Assembly: GCF_002078015.1 (NCBI RefSeq)
Contig: NZ_LWBP01000167.1
Span: 1 to 64,000 of the forward strand
Direction: 5' to 3'
Origin: Niastella populi
Lineage (GTDB): Bacteria > Bacteroidota > Bacteroidia > Chitinophagales > Chitinophagaceae
Length of the DNA stretch: 64,000 nucleotides
Part shown: in pieces, positions 54,344 through 63,006 of the stretch
How positions within the stretch are numbered: position 1 is the stretch's first letter
How the letters are laid out: every line of letters starts with the position of its first letter
Translations under genes and position numbers: made by a program
Notes under the pieces: generated by a model
The model's input: the letters and a program-made list of their open reading frames with translations, nothing else
The model's database searches: none
Told to the model about the DNA's origin: nothing

Positions 54344-55408
54344 CTACAAACCATAAACTTTTAATATCTCACTCACCTTCACAGGTGTACCAGTCTCCAA
54401 CGACCGATCCATTGCCTGTAACAATGCAATGGTTCCGATGCCTTCCTTCAGATCGGGATATGCTGTTGTATTGTTGGTGATGCTGTCGGCAAAATATTCG
54501 AGGTAGTTCTGGTATTCACCGGCATGATGGCTCTGGCCTTCAAACCGGAAATAGTATTTAATGGTCTTATCGCCCCAGTGAACTACTTTTTCTTCGCCGG
54601 TCTTATCGGTAATGGCATAACGCAGTTCATGATAATCGGCCTGCGATGCCCCCTCGGTACACCGTAAGATCACGCTCATGCCGCTATCCCTTTGTGCAGG
54701 TTGAATGGGCCCGGTGTAGGCGCCGCTTACCCGTGCAATACGGCCGTCTGCAGCCCTGAAAATAAAGTGCATGGTATCTTCATTTTTCAATCCGGCTGTT
54801 TTGCCGTTGCTGCTGATCATTCCATACCCCATCACTTCTTCAATACCGGGCAGGTACCAGCGGATAAAATCAACCGGGTGGCTTAAGCCGCCATACAGCC
54901 ATTTGAACGAACTTTCCAACGCCCAGGGTTTTTCTAAAAACCAGCGATGATCGGCGTGGTAATGGCTTTCCACCGTAATGAGATCGCCCAGCAAACCGGC
55001 TTCAAAATCTTTCCGCTGCCTTTTGGCAGGCTCAAAGAACCGGGAACTTTGTCCTACAAATACTTTCTTACCGGTTTTCTTCTGCAGATCGAGCAACTCT
55101 TTTGCATCGGCGAGGTTATCTATCAAAGGTTTGGTGCAGATCACATGTTTGTTGGCCTGCAATGCCTGTTTAATATGGTTCGCATGCCATTTATCGGGCG
55201 TGTATATTGCAATGATGTCGATCTCAGCATCGTTCAGCATGTCGTCATACTTCGTTGTATAATTGAAGAACTGAAACTCCCTGCTGCGGTGTTTGCATAG
55301 ATCCTCATTCATGTCGCAAATGGTTTTCAGCTTCACCTTATTGCTGTTCAGGGCTGCCGACATGGTGGAACGGCCTTCGCCTAAACCTAAAATTCCTATC
55401 GTTAACAT
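54344..55408 (-). CDS. Gfo/Idh/MocA-family sugar dehydrogenase
   Basis: 354 aa, no signal peptide, so cytoplasmic. Rossmann motif ILGLGEGRST (residues 6-15), the conserved Lys in ICTKPLIDN, and the active-site region YGGLSHPVDFIRWYLPG with the catalytic His. Oxidises a sugar (or inositol) hydroxyl with NAD(P). D-apiose dehydrogenase of apionate pathways belongs to this family, which makes it a candidate for the oxidation step here; equally it may act on another released sugar. Confidence 0.88.
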   Translation of the reverse strand: MLTIGILGLGEGRSTMSAALNSNKVKLKTICDMNEDLCKHRSREFQFFNYTTKYDDMLNDAEIDIIAIYTPDKWHANHIKQALQANKHVICTKPLIDNLADAKELLDLQKKTGKKVFVGQSSRFFEPAKRQRKDFEAGLLGDLITVESHYHADHRWFLEKPWALESSFKWLYGGLSHPVDFIRWYLPGIEEVMGYGMISSNGKTAGLKNEDTMHFIFRAADGRIARVSGAYTGPIQPAQRDSGMSVILRCTEGASQADYHELRYAITDKTGEEKVVHWGDKTIKYYFRFEGQSHHAGEYQNYLEYFADSITNNTTAYPDLKEGIGTIALLQAMDRSLETGTPVKVSEILKVYGL

Positions 55409-55439
55409 ATAAAAGTGTATGATTCTAATTTTGTAATTC

Positions 55440-55503
55440 GTAAGCTATTCAGTTAACTAATAAACAACTGAACAACTGAATAACTGAACAACTGAATAAC
55501 TTG
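55440..55503. repeat. AACTGAACAACTGAAT array
   Basis: About five units of AACTGAAC/AACTGAAT between the Gfo/Idh start and the beta-helix gene stop. Same words as the array at 11530-11600, 44 kb away. Confidence 0.8.
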
Positions 55504-57381
55504 TTACTTCTTTATCCCTTTATACCCATCTTCCAGCCCTGCCCTGTTCCTGATACTATCTGCCACCATTGGCCCGTTGTTCTCCCAGGTATTACCCGGA
55601 CCGTTCGAATTCTTCATGAATTTATCTGCCTCGCAATAGTTGTCTTTCAATGTAAGATAGGCAGAGCCTTCATCGAGGTACATATAAAAGAAGTGGTTGG
55701 GATCATGTGCATACGGCGCTTTCAGGATGGTGTGCACGTAATTTTCACTGATCACCGAACCAGGCTGCGCCGACAAAGTATACAACCCGCCTACATCGTA
55801 CATATGTTTTGCGTAATGATGCACCAGGTTGGCATGAACACGGTTATTGCGCATGGCGTTGATGGTTTTCGTCCAGCCCCAGCCCACGCAAATTCCGCTA
55901 TACGGAAGATCATTCAATTCGTTATGTACGATATTGATGCCCTGCACATAACCGGCGCTGATGCCTACGCAACCCCAATCCTCGTTGGCGCAATTGGTAA
56001 TATAAGAATTGCTGATAGTGAGTTTGCGGCACAATTCACGTTCATCGGCCGGGTTATAGGGCAAATGCGTTTCAAAGGCCGGATCGGAAAAATAACCTGC
56101 CTGGATAGCCGTACCGGCAATATCGCGGAAGGTGCAGCCTATGATGGTATCGTATTGCGTTCCTTTTATATAATCAAGACCGGTTGCTGCCATGTGAGAA
56201 AAATTGCAACGTTCAAAACCGGTATTGTTTACAAACTGCAGTTCAACCCCGCCCGGCTGGCGGCCGATCCATGCCTGGTTCTCCAGTCCTTTTTTATCGG
56301 GCGTGCCCGGGATCTTTAATTTATATGCATCGAGGAGGAACATACCGGCCTGTAAGGGAACATGACCGGCCTGCGACGGACGCAGCCAGGTGGTATGTTT
56401 AAAATCGATGCCTTTGAAGTATACATGTGAAACCGGATCATCGATGGTGCCTTCAATGCGGGCAATGTTTTGTAAGCAGGGTGCTACCACCTGTGCAGTT
56501 GGCAGTTCTTCATTGTTACGCGGCCAGTAAACGATCCGTTGTTTTTGCACGTCAAGGTACCACTCGCCCGGTTCGTCGAGGAACTGGATGGCATTGGTAA
56601 GATAAAATGCGGAGTTACCGGTCTTTTGTGAGATCCAGGGCGCCGGCCAGGGATGTTCCGACTGGATACGGCTTTCGGGCTGATAAAAACTCAACAGCGC
56701 GCTATCACCTTTTACCGTAACCGACTTTATGCGCAGAATGGCTATTGCCCACCACTGGTGAATGTACATTTCCATGCCGGCCGCTTTGTCCCAACCCGCT
56801 GCTTTGGGTTTGGGGATCCAGCATTGTTCCGTCTGGTGATTCCAGGAAAGAATGCGGTTCATGCTGTCGGCATTCCGGTCGCGGGCGCGAACAGCCTTCT
56901 GATCGTTTATCCATAACTGCCGGAAGTCGAGCAAACGGCCAGCTTCCACCGGCGCATTGGCCACCCACACCTTACCCCGCGCCGCTGCGGGTAACCCGGG
57001 AATATTTTCCGTTGCTTTACGCCAGCCTTTTACCTGCAAGCCACCGCTCAATACCGGCCGGGCGCCGGGCGCCGCTTCTATAATGGTTGGACTGGTTGGC
57101 GTTCCTGAATCTTCAGGCCGTACAAACAAGGGTTCACTCAATGCATATACGCCGTTCTCTACAATGATATGAACACCATTCGCAACGGCCGGATCGTTGA
57201 GCCGGCGCATCTCCCTTGCCTTACGCAGGGCCATCGCTACGGTGGCCATAGGTTTTTCTTTTGTGCCCGGGTTGGCATCGGAGCCATTGGGCGCCACATA
57301 AATATCGGCAGCCTGCGCCGTTATGCTGAAAAGGCATACAAACAGGACTACAGTAATCGGGTAATTAAACAGTCTTTTCAT
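55504..57381 (-). CDS. Secreted right-handed beta-helix protein, GH141-like
   Basis: 625 aa. Signal peptide to residue 24 (FSITAQAADIYVAPNGSDAN). The opening IYVAPNGSDANPGT then a long run of short strands (CNFSHMAATGLDYI, GCTFRDIAGTAIQAG, NNRVHANLVHHYAKHMYDVG) is the parallel beta-helix seen in GH141 (alpha-L-fucosidase/xylanase) and related pectin-acting proteins. Catalytic residues are not identified by eye; candidate acids lie in the strands around residues 440-560. Likely acts on plant glycan side chains. Confidence 0.82.
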   Translation of the reverse strand: MKRLFNYPITVVLFVCLFSITAQAADIYVAPNGSDANPGTKEKPMATVAMALRKAREMRRLNDPAVANGVHIIVENGVYALSEPLFVRPEDSGTPTSPTIIEAAPGARPVLSGGLQVKGWRKATENIPGLPAAARGKVWVANAPVEAGRLLDFRQLWINDQKAVRARDRNADSMNRILSWNHQTEQCWIPKPKAAGWDKAAGMEMYIHQWWAIAILRIKSVTVKGDSALLSFYQPESRIQSEHPWPAPWISQKTGNSAFYLTNAIQFLDEPGEWYLDVQKQRIVYWPRNNEELPTAQVVAPCLQNIARIEGTIDDPVSHVYFKGIDFKHTTWLRPSQAGHVPLQAGMFLLDAYKLKIPGTPDKKGLENQAWIGRQPGGVELQFVNNTGFERCNFSHMAATGLDYIKGTQYDTIIGCTFRDIAGTAIQAGYFSDPAFETHLPYNPADERELCRKLTISNSYITNCANEDWGCVGISAGYVQGINIVHNELNDLPYSGICVGWGWTKTINAMRNNRVHANLVHHYAKHMYDVGGLYTLSAQPGSVISENYVHTILKAPYAHDPNHFFYMYLDEGSAYLTLKDNYCEADKFMKNSNGPGNTWENNGPMVADSIRNRAGLEDGYKGIKK

Positions 57382-57405
57382 TTTGTTTTGTATCAGTGAG
57401 CTTCA

Positions 57406-57463
57406 AGGAGTGCCACGTCTTCGAGACGTGGCACTCCTACCGTCTCAAAGACGTGGCACACCT
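57406..57463. repeat. REP-like palindrome, copy 4 (three arms)
   Basis: AGGAGTGCCACGTC (57406-57419) pairs with GACGTGGCACTCCT (57425-57438). A third arm GACGTGGCACACCT (57450-57463) follows after 11 bp and can pair with the first arm of other copies. Between beta-helix and isomerase genes. Confidence 0.93.
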
Positions 57464-57468
57464 GCTTT

Positions 57469-58389
57469 CTATTGTTGAAATATCGATTTCATGTACGCGG
57501 TATTGGCGCTGAAATTCTTTTTTACATTACGCGGGTCGGTAGCATCCCGCGAACGCTCGATCACCAGCCAGCCCTTCCAGCCCATTTTCTGCAGCGTGAG
57601 CTTTACGCGGTTCATATTGATCTGCGGATCGTTCTGCAGCCATACACTGTCCTTATTGGTACAATGGATCTGAATGATACGGTCTTTACCGAGGATAGCC
57701 ATTTCCTTATACAGATCCCTTCCGCCCTGCAAAGGATTAGCGAAGTTGAAATAGATCTGAATGGCGGGAGAACCGATATCGTTCAACAGCTTTACTTCTT
57801 CGGTAGCGCTGAGCGCAGTTTCAATACCAATAACTACACCGGCTTCTTCGGCCATTTTACCAACGGCTTTCAGGCGCTCCACAACGGCGGGGCGTAACTC
57901 AGGGTATTTAACCAGGTCGCCTTTTATTCCCAATGGCAGAAAAGCCACTTTTACATTCATCTGCTTCATGGTGTTGATGCAGTCCTGTACCGCTTTAACG
58001 GCTGTTGGCCTTTCGGGAAATGACTGCGCGTAAAAACCAGTCATTGCCAGCGAAGGAATTTCGAGGTCCAGTTCTTTGGCCTTATTAAGGAACACCTGGC
58101 GGATGGAGTCATTTGCCAACTGGTTATTGAAGGTTTCGCGCTGGCCAAGGCCACCCATATCTACCTCCACGCCATCGGCGCCAATTTCCTTTGTTAATTG
58201 AAAAGCACCCAGCTTTTGTCTTTTCAGTATCATGAGGTCAACAACCGCAATTTTATACGCGGGTGCATCGTTCTTTGATCGAGCTTCACTCGTTGATCGT
58301 TCAGCACTTTTTGTTTGTTGTTTTGAAGAAGAACAACCTGCTATTAGCGTAATCAACAGTACAATCGTGAATATTTGTTGTTTTTTCAT
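57469..58389 (-). CDS. Sugar phosphate isomerase/epimerase-fold lipoprotein
   Basis: 306 aa from ATG 58387-58389. MKKQQIFTIVLLITLIAGCSSS is a textbook lipoprotein signal (LIAGC), so the enzyme is anchored outside the cytoplasm. The rest is a xylose-isomerase-like TIM barrel with metal-ligand candidates in GADGVEVDMGGLGQ, VIGIETALSATEE, IQIHCTNKD and WLVIERSRD. Exported members occur in Bacteroidetes glycan clusters and probably act on sugars released in the periplasm; an isomerase or epimerase acting outside the cell is unusual. Confidence 0.85.
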   Translation of the reverse strand: MKKQQIFTIVLLITLIAGCSSSKQQTKSAERSTSEARSKNDAPAYKIAVVDLMILKRQKLGAFQLTKEIGADGVEVDMGGLGQRETFNNQLANDSIRQVFLNKAKELDLEIPSLAMTGFYAQSFPERPTAVKAVQDCINTMKQMNVKVAFLPLGIKGDLVKYPELRPAVVERLKAVGKMAEEAGVVIGIETALSATEEVKLLNDIGSPAIQIYFNFANPLQGGRDLYKEMAILGKDRIIQIHCTNKDSVWLQNDPQINMNRVKLTLQKMGWKGWLVIERSRDATDPRNVKKNFSANTAYMKSIFQQ

Positions 58390-58404
58390 ATAATGTGTCA
58401 AATC

Positions 58405-58485
58405 GTGAAACGGCAAACCCCGACTCCATCGGGGCAGGCTGTGAAAGGCCCCCTCCCCTGACTCCTCCCCCGGAATGGGGAGGGG
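58405..58485. repeat. Two-copy element plus GC-rich hairpin
   Basis: 58405-58446 (minus: TTTCACAGCCTGCCCCGATG then GAGTCGGGGTTTGCC) is repeated at 60159-60193 in the opposite orientation. Next to it CCCCTCCCC (58450-58458) pairs with GGGGAGGGG (58477-58485), a compact hairpin. Similar GC-rich hairpins are common between genes in this phylum. Confidence 0.85.
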
Positions 58486-58554
58486 ACTTGTTATAGCATG
58501 ATTTTCGTTAGCCAGTCTGTCAACTATTTATCAGTCTGCCGAACAGAAACCCTT

Positions 58555-58638
58555 TATCAACGCTATCACCTTTATCAACTTTATCACCTTTATCAACTTT
58601 ATCAACTTGTTAACTCGTCAATCCGTTAACCAGTCAAC
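58555..58638. repeat. TTTATCAAC/TTTATCACC array
   Basis: About eight 9-bp units (CTTTATCAACTTTATCACC) followed by GTTAACTCGTCAATCCGTTA words up to the esterase stop. Same words as the hairpin at 35345-35402. Confidence 0.85.
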
Positions 58639-60027
58639 TCACTTCTTCCCCTCAAACATCTTCTTCAACTCTTCATACCCATGTATCGCGTTCGCCGGCA
58701 GTTTCTCCCCTTTTTCACCGAAGACATACAATGCCGTTTGCGGTTCTATGGTCACCCTGCTTTCATCTATTTTCCCCGTTTTATCTTTTATGGCGCCCAG
58801 ATCGCAACGGAAATGTTTGCCGATAAATTCATACAACGCAATCCGTTTATTGATCCCATAATCATGTCCTTCCGCCGGCAAATGCACATTTTCTACCAGT
58901 TCGGGCTTGCCATAATAGCTGTACATCTTTTTCAGATAGGGAAATTCATTCTCGGGCACATGGGCCGTCCAGTCCTTCCCATCTGAAATAACCAGTTGTG
59001 GACGCGGGGCTGCCATGGCCGCTATTTCGGCATTGTTGGTACCACCGCCGCACAAATGAACGGGCATGCCGCTTTCGCAGGGGCAGCCGCCGCTATGGTA
59101 CGACGATACCATTACCACGGGCGCACTCAATTTTATACGTTCATCCAGCGCCGTTACCAGCATGGTATGACTGCCGCCGCCCGAACCGCCGCTGATGGCA
59201 ACGCGGCTGGTATCCGCCTCTTTCAATTTCAATAAATAATCGAGGATGCGGAATGCACCTAGCGTTTGCACCGTCATGGCCAGACTGCGCCGGTGATCTT
59301 CTGGTTTGAACTGCAGCAGCGATTCGCCCCAGGCAAAGATGTCGTAACTGATGGCGATGCAACCCATACGGGCCAGCGTAGCGCAACGATACTGGCAATC
59401 GGCGCGGTAACGGTGTTTATCCCAATGCCCGTCGGGACACAGCACCACCGGCACCTTGCCTTTTACTTTTGCCGGGCGATATAATGACCCGGAAGTGTAC
59501 ACGCCGGGCAACACTTCAAATGCGATATTCTCCACCGTATAACCATCCATTTTACGCACCGGCGTAATGATGGGTTTGGAAGCCGGCGCCGCCGGAACGG
59601 GCGATAACTGCAATGCCGAATACATACAGGCGCGCATTTCATTTTTCCGCTTCTCCCAGCTGGCTACGTCGTTATACAGGGAAGATAAATATTCCAACTG
59701 CGCTTTGCCTTCCTCCACTGTTTTTAAGTGATACTGAAAGGCGCTGATCTTATAACTTTTATCGCCTGTTTTGCTGAATGAAAGGTCTTGCGAGGCCAGC
59801 ACGTTCGACAGGGTTTTCTCCACATCGGGCCGGAACCGCCAGCGGGCATAGGTCACGAACCGGTCGCTCACCATTTTATCGCTGTACCTGATCTTAATGC
59901 CGTATTGCGCCTCTATTTCGGTCAACACCTGTTTCAACGGCTCGCGGTAGGCGTCATCCGAGGTCTGGCTGATACAATCGAGCCAGATGAACAGGCTACA
60001 GACACTATAAATTAATTTTCGTACCAT
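58639..60027 (-). CDS. STN-domain alpha/beta-hydrolase (esterase)
   Basis: 462 aa, signal peptide to about residue 21 (IWLDCISQTSD). Residues 25-95 (LKQVLTEIEAQYGIKIRYSD, TLSNVLASQDLSFSKTGD) look like an STN domain, normally the N-terminal sensor part of TonB receptors and secretins. The C-terminal half is an alpha/beta hydrolase: nucleophile VAISGGSGGGSHTM, Asp in LVISDGKDW and His in PAEGHDYGIN, related to acetyl-xylan esterases. Probably deacylates a glycan. The fusion is unusual. Confidence 0.85.
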   Translation of the reverse strand: MVRKLIYSVCSLFIWLDCISQTSDDAYREPLKQVLTEIEAQYGIKIRYSDKMVSDRFVTYARWRFRPDVEKTLSNVLASQDLSFSKTGDKSYKISAFQYHLKTVEEGKAQLEYLSSLYNDVASWEKRKNEMRACMYSALQLSPVPAAPASKPIITPVRKMDGYTVENIAFEVLPGVYTSGSLYRPAKVKGKVPVVLCPDGHWDKHRYRADCQYRCATLARMGCIAISYDIFAWGESLLQFKPEDHRRSLAMTVQTLGAFRILDYLLKLKEADTSRVAISGGSGGGSHTMLVTALDERIKLSAPVVMVSSYHSGGCPCESGMPVHLCGGGTNNAEIAAMAAPRPQLVISDGKDWTAHVPENEFPYLKKMYSYYGKPELVENVHLPAEGHDYGINKRIALYEFIGKHFRCDLGAIKDKTGKIDESRVTIEPQTALYVFGEKGEKLPANAIHGYEELKKMFEGKK

Positions 60028-60039
60028 AATTATTCTCTT

Positions 60040-60234
60040 TCAATTAATCGTGAATCGGCAAACGTGAAATGACTCACGAGCCTCGTAAATACCTAACTAA
60101 ATTCCGGCGTCAAAATCCGATTGCTTTCTGCCGCCGTACGCCGCGCTGAGGTTTGCCGTTTCACAGCCTGCCCCGATGTAGCCGGGGTTTCACGTTTGTA
60201 TTTCATTATCAAATTATCACATTATCAAATTAGC
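60040..60234. repeat. Inverted repeat upstream of the esterase
   Basis: CGTGAATCGGCAAACGTGAA (60050-60068) on the left and TTTGCCGTTTCACAGCC (60152-60168) then the second copy of the 58405 element on the right form an imperfect hairpin; GTATTTCATTATCAAATTAT words end at the symporter stop. Contains no gene. Confidence 0.75.
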
Positions 60235-61821
60235 TTACACCGCTCTCAACGTCACCTTTGCCTCTTTCCTTTCATTCTTCCTCGCTTCCTTCCAACCCGT
60301 ATACAACAGGTTTTTATCAAGTACCGGTTTGGGGAAGAACAGGCTGGCTATATAACCTACAACAATCACCACGAGGTGGCTATACACACCCAGCATCAGT
60401 TTATCGTGACCGAAATTATACCGGCCCAGATCGAGCAACAGGTGTTTTTCGGCTCCTGTACCAATTTTGGTTGACGTCAAAAACGCATATGCCGTAAAAA
60501 CTATACAGGTGATGATACCAATAGTAACACCCTGCCTGTTGGCGCGGGCGCTGAAAATACCCAGCATGAAAATGCCTACGATACCACCGGAAAAGATCGC
60601 ATACAAAGTGAATACGATGCCCAGCACCCCTTCACTTCCTGCCTTAATATATAAACTGCCAATGCCGATGGCGATCAAACCGGAGATCACCACCGTCCAT
60701 TTACCTGCCTTCAGGTATTCTCTATCTGTGCGGTTACGGCGCATTTTTTTATAATAGTCCTCTACCCCTACCGCAGCCAGGCTGTTCAGATCGGCGCTCA
60801 GACTGCAAATGGCAGCCGAGATCATGGCCGATAAGATCAAACCGGTTACCCCAACAGGTAATTTCGTAGCAATAAAATACGGGAACACCTGCGGCGCCTG
60901 GATGCCTGCAGGTAAATTGTGCTGCTGGTAATACGCAAACAATGCGGTTCCGATAAACATGAACAGCATCCATACCGGTACCGTTAACAAAATACCCATC
61001 AGAGAAGCGCGGATGGCGCCTTTATCGGTCTTTGCCGTTAAATACCGTTGTACTACCGTTTGATCGGTACCGTATTTCTGAATGGCATAGAATGCGCCAT
61101 TGATAGCCATTACCAGGAAGGTGAGTTTGGTAAGATCGGCATTATACGGGCCAAAACCGGTGCGGCCGTTTGCTTTTGCTATCTGCCATACAGCGGCCGG
61201 ACCGCCATCAGCTGAGAACAGGATCACCGATAAACAAACGATACCGGTAGCAAACAACATGAAACCCTGGAATACATCGAGCCAGATCACCGCCTCGATA
61301 CCACCCATCAGGTTCACTGCAATGATGATGAGGCCTACTATAACGATCATGACCATGGTATTACCACCGATCATGGTATCGAGGGCCATCGCCAGTAAGA
61401 ACAGCACCGTGCCCATGCCGGAAAACTGCCGTAACACAAATGCCAAAGAGCTGTAATAGCGGGCGAAAACCCCGAAACGTTTTTCGAAATATTCATATGT
61501 GCTTAACCCGATCACTTTGCGGTACAGCGGTACTATGAACCAGATGGTGCCTAGTAAAACAACCGGCACCATTAAACCCTGCACCAGCAGGATCCAGTTA
61601 TTGGTAAACCCTTCGGCCGGATATGCCAGAAAGGTTACGCTACTGATCAGCGTAGCCAGGAGCGACATGCCGATGGCCCAGGCCGGCACCCTGCCCTGCG
61701 CCAGGAAAAATGACTTCAGGGAGTTTTGCCTGCGGGCAAACATAAAACCAACCACCAGGGTCACCAACAGGAAGGCCACAATGATGATATAGTCAATTAA
61801 ATGCAAAGAGATCTTGAACAT
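60235..61821 (-). CDS. Sodium/solute symporter (SSS family) 2
   Basis: 528 aa, about 14 helices. LHLIDYIIIVAFLLVTLVVG opens the first helix; YPAEGFTNNWILLVQGLMVP, QKYGTDQTVVQRYLTAKTDK and ISAAICSLSADLNSLAAVGV are the SSS signatures. Different in sequence from symporter 1, so a different substrate is likely. Placed directly downstream of the second kinase gene (27 bp), it fits uptake of the acid the kinase phosphorylates, or of the sugar released by the esterase and isomerase neighbours. Confidence 0.93.
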   Translation of the reverse strand: MFKISLHLIDYIIIVAFLLVTLVVGFMFARRQNSLKSFFLAQGRVPAWAIGMSLLATLISSVTFLAYPAEGFTNNWILLVQGLMVPVVLLGTIWFIVPLYRKVIGLSTYEYFEKRFGVFARYYSSLAFVLRQFSGMGTVLFLLAMALDTMIGGNTMVMIVIVGLIIIAVNLMGGIEAVIWLDVFQGFMLFATGIVCLSVILFSADGGPAAVWQIAKANGRTGFGPYNADLTKLTFLVMAINGAFYAIQKYGTDQTVVQRYLTAKTDKGAIRASLMGILLTVPVWMLFMFIGTALFAYYQQHNLPAGIQAPQVFPYFIATKLPVGVTGLILSAMISAAICSLSADLNSLAAVGVEDYYKKMRRNRTDREYLKAGKWTVVISGLIAIGIGSLYIKAGSEGVLGIVFTLYAIFSGGIVGIFMLGIFSARANRQGVTIGIITCIVFTAYAFLTSTKIGTGAEKHLLLDLGRYNFGHDKLMLGVYSHLVVIVVGYIASLFFPKPVLDKNLLYTGWKEARKNERKEAKVTLRAV

Positions 61822-61848
61822 ATGGCAATTATAAGTTGATACAATCTG

Positions 61849-63006
61849 TTAGAAATTCCAGAGGCCTTCCGGCCATTGATAACTGCCGGGTTTTACCGTT
61901 ATAAATAAACCGGGATCATTTGTTCGCATACGCACCACACCGGGCGCCATTTCTTCCACAGGGAAAAAACGCGTGAGCCCCGACTGGCTGATCAATGCCC
62001 AGGCTGTGGCGCCGCCTTCCACGATCAGTTCCTGCACCATGCTGCGCTGTAACACTTCATGAACCAGTCCGGCCATTTTCGCCTTCAACTGGCCCTGCTG
62101 AAGCGCCATATCGCGGGTTGAATCTTCATGAATGGCCACAATGGCTTTCCCATGTTTTTTTACCAGGGCCACTACTTCATTCGCCCATTTTACATAGCTG
62201 TACGTACCGGTATGCACCGACCTGATGGTTTCATCGGGCATATAACATACCGGGCCACCGGCAGCCTTTATGGTTTTGATAGCATTACGGCTATTGGCAA
62301 ACGTTGTTCCGCATACAAATAAACTGAGCGGCAGCCGTTCGAACTGTATGCCGTTGGCGCCTTCGGTTTTTGTTCCCGCCAGCAGTTTATCGAGCATAGC
62401 GGTGAAAAAGCCGGCAGCCCCGGCGATCAGCGTTTTATTGTCAACCCGTTCGGCCCAGGCCTGCAGATCGGCGGTTTGTGTAGCCTCGCCTACAATTATT
62501 CCCGCAGCGGGCAACGTTGCAGCCACTTTTTTTACATGCACCGGATACCCATTACAACGCAGCATGTCTTCGATCACTGAACTGGTAATGGCAAAATCGG
62601 GATCGTGTGAAAAACTCGATTCATGCACCGGTTTACCATGTAAATAGTAACGGCCGTCCTTAATAGTTCTGCCCAATGCGGGGTTTGCCGATACCAGCAC
62701 AGCTTTATCAAAACCGGTGAGCGATAACTGCGCCTTCAGTTCTGCCAGTACATGCCCGCGTAAGACCGAATCGGTTTTCTTAAAGATCATTTCCGGTTTC
62801 AGCGCCAGCAGCGCACGGGTATGTTTTTCGATTTCGCGAACCGCTTCCGCTTCCGCCATCGACCGGGTATCGGTGGCCACTACAAACAGGTCGGCATCGG
62901 TATCTTTATTTACCTGAGCGCCCAGCTCCACTTTCAGGTGATAGCGCAAGCCAATGCCCGCCAACTCAGCCGCCCCTGTAAAATCGTCTGCTATCACCGC
63001 TATCAT
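61849..63006 (-). CDS. DUF1537 acid-sugar kinase (DtnK/OtnK-like)
   Basis: 385 aa. IADDFTGAAELAGIGLRYHL (residues 5-24) is the substrate domain opening, FKKTDSVLRGHVLAELKAQL the metal/substrate loop, and LIVEGGATAWALISQSGLTR the C-terminal ATP site, shorter than in the paralogue at 47503. The start overlaps the PdxA stop as TAATG, so the two are translated together. DUF1537 plus PdxA2 pairs degrade D-threonate, L-threonate or D-erythronate to dihydroxyacetone phosphate. That is the best inference here. Confidence 0.92.
   Translation of the reverse strand: MIAVIADDFTGAAELAGIGLRYHLKVELGAQVNKDTDADLFVVATDTRSMAEAEAVREIEKHTRALLALKPEMIFKKTDSVLRGHVLAELKAQLSLTGFDKAVLVSANPALGRTIKDGRYYLHGKPVHESSFSHDPDFAITSSVIEDMLRCNGYPVHVKKVAATLPAAGIIVGEATQTADLQAWAERVDNKTLIAGAAGFFTAMLDKLLAGTKTEGANGIQFERLPLSLFVCGTTFANSRNAIKTIKAAGGPVCYMPDETIRSVHTGTYSYVKWANEVVALVKKHGKAIVAIHEDSTRDMALQQGQLKAKMAGLVHEVLQRSMVQELIVEGGATAWALISQSGLTRFFPVEEMAPGVVRMRTNDPGLFITVKPGSYQWPEGLWNF

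Noticed and set aside
58450-58485. GC-rich hairpin CCCCTCCCC/GGGGAGGGG as a classical terminator
   Set aside because: No U tract follows on either strand; kept only as a repeat element.
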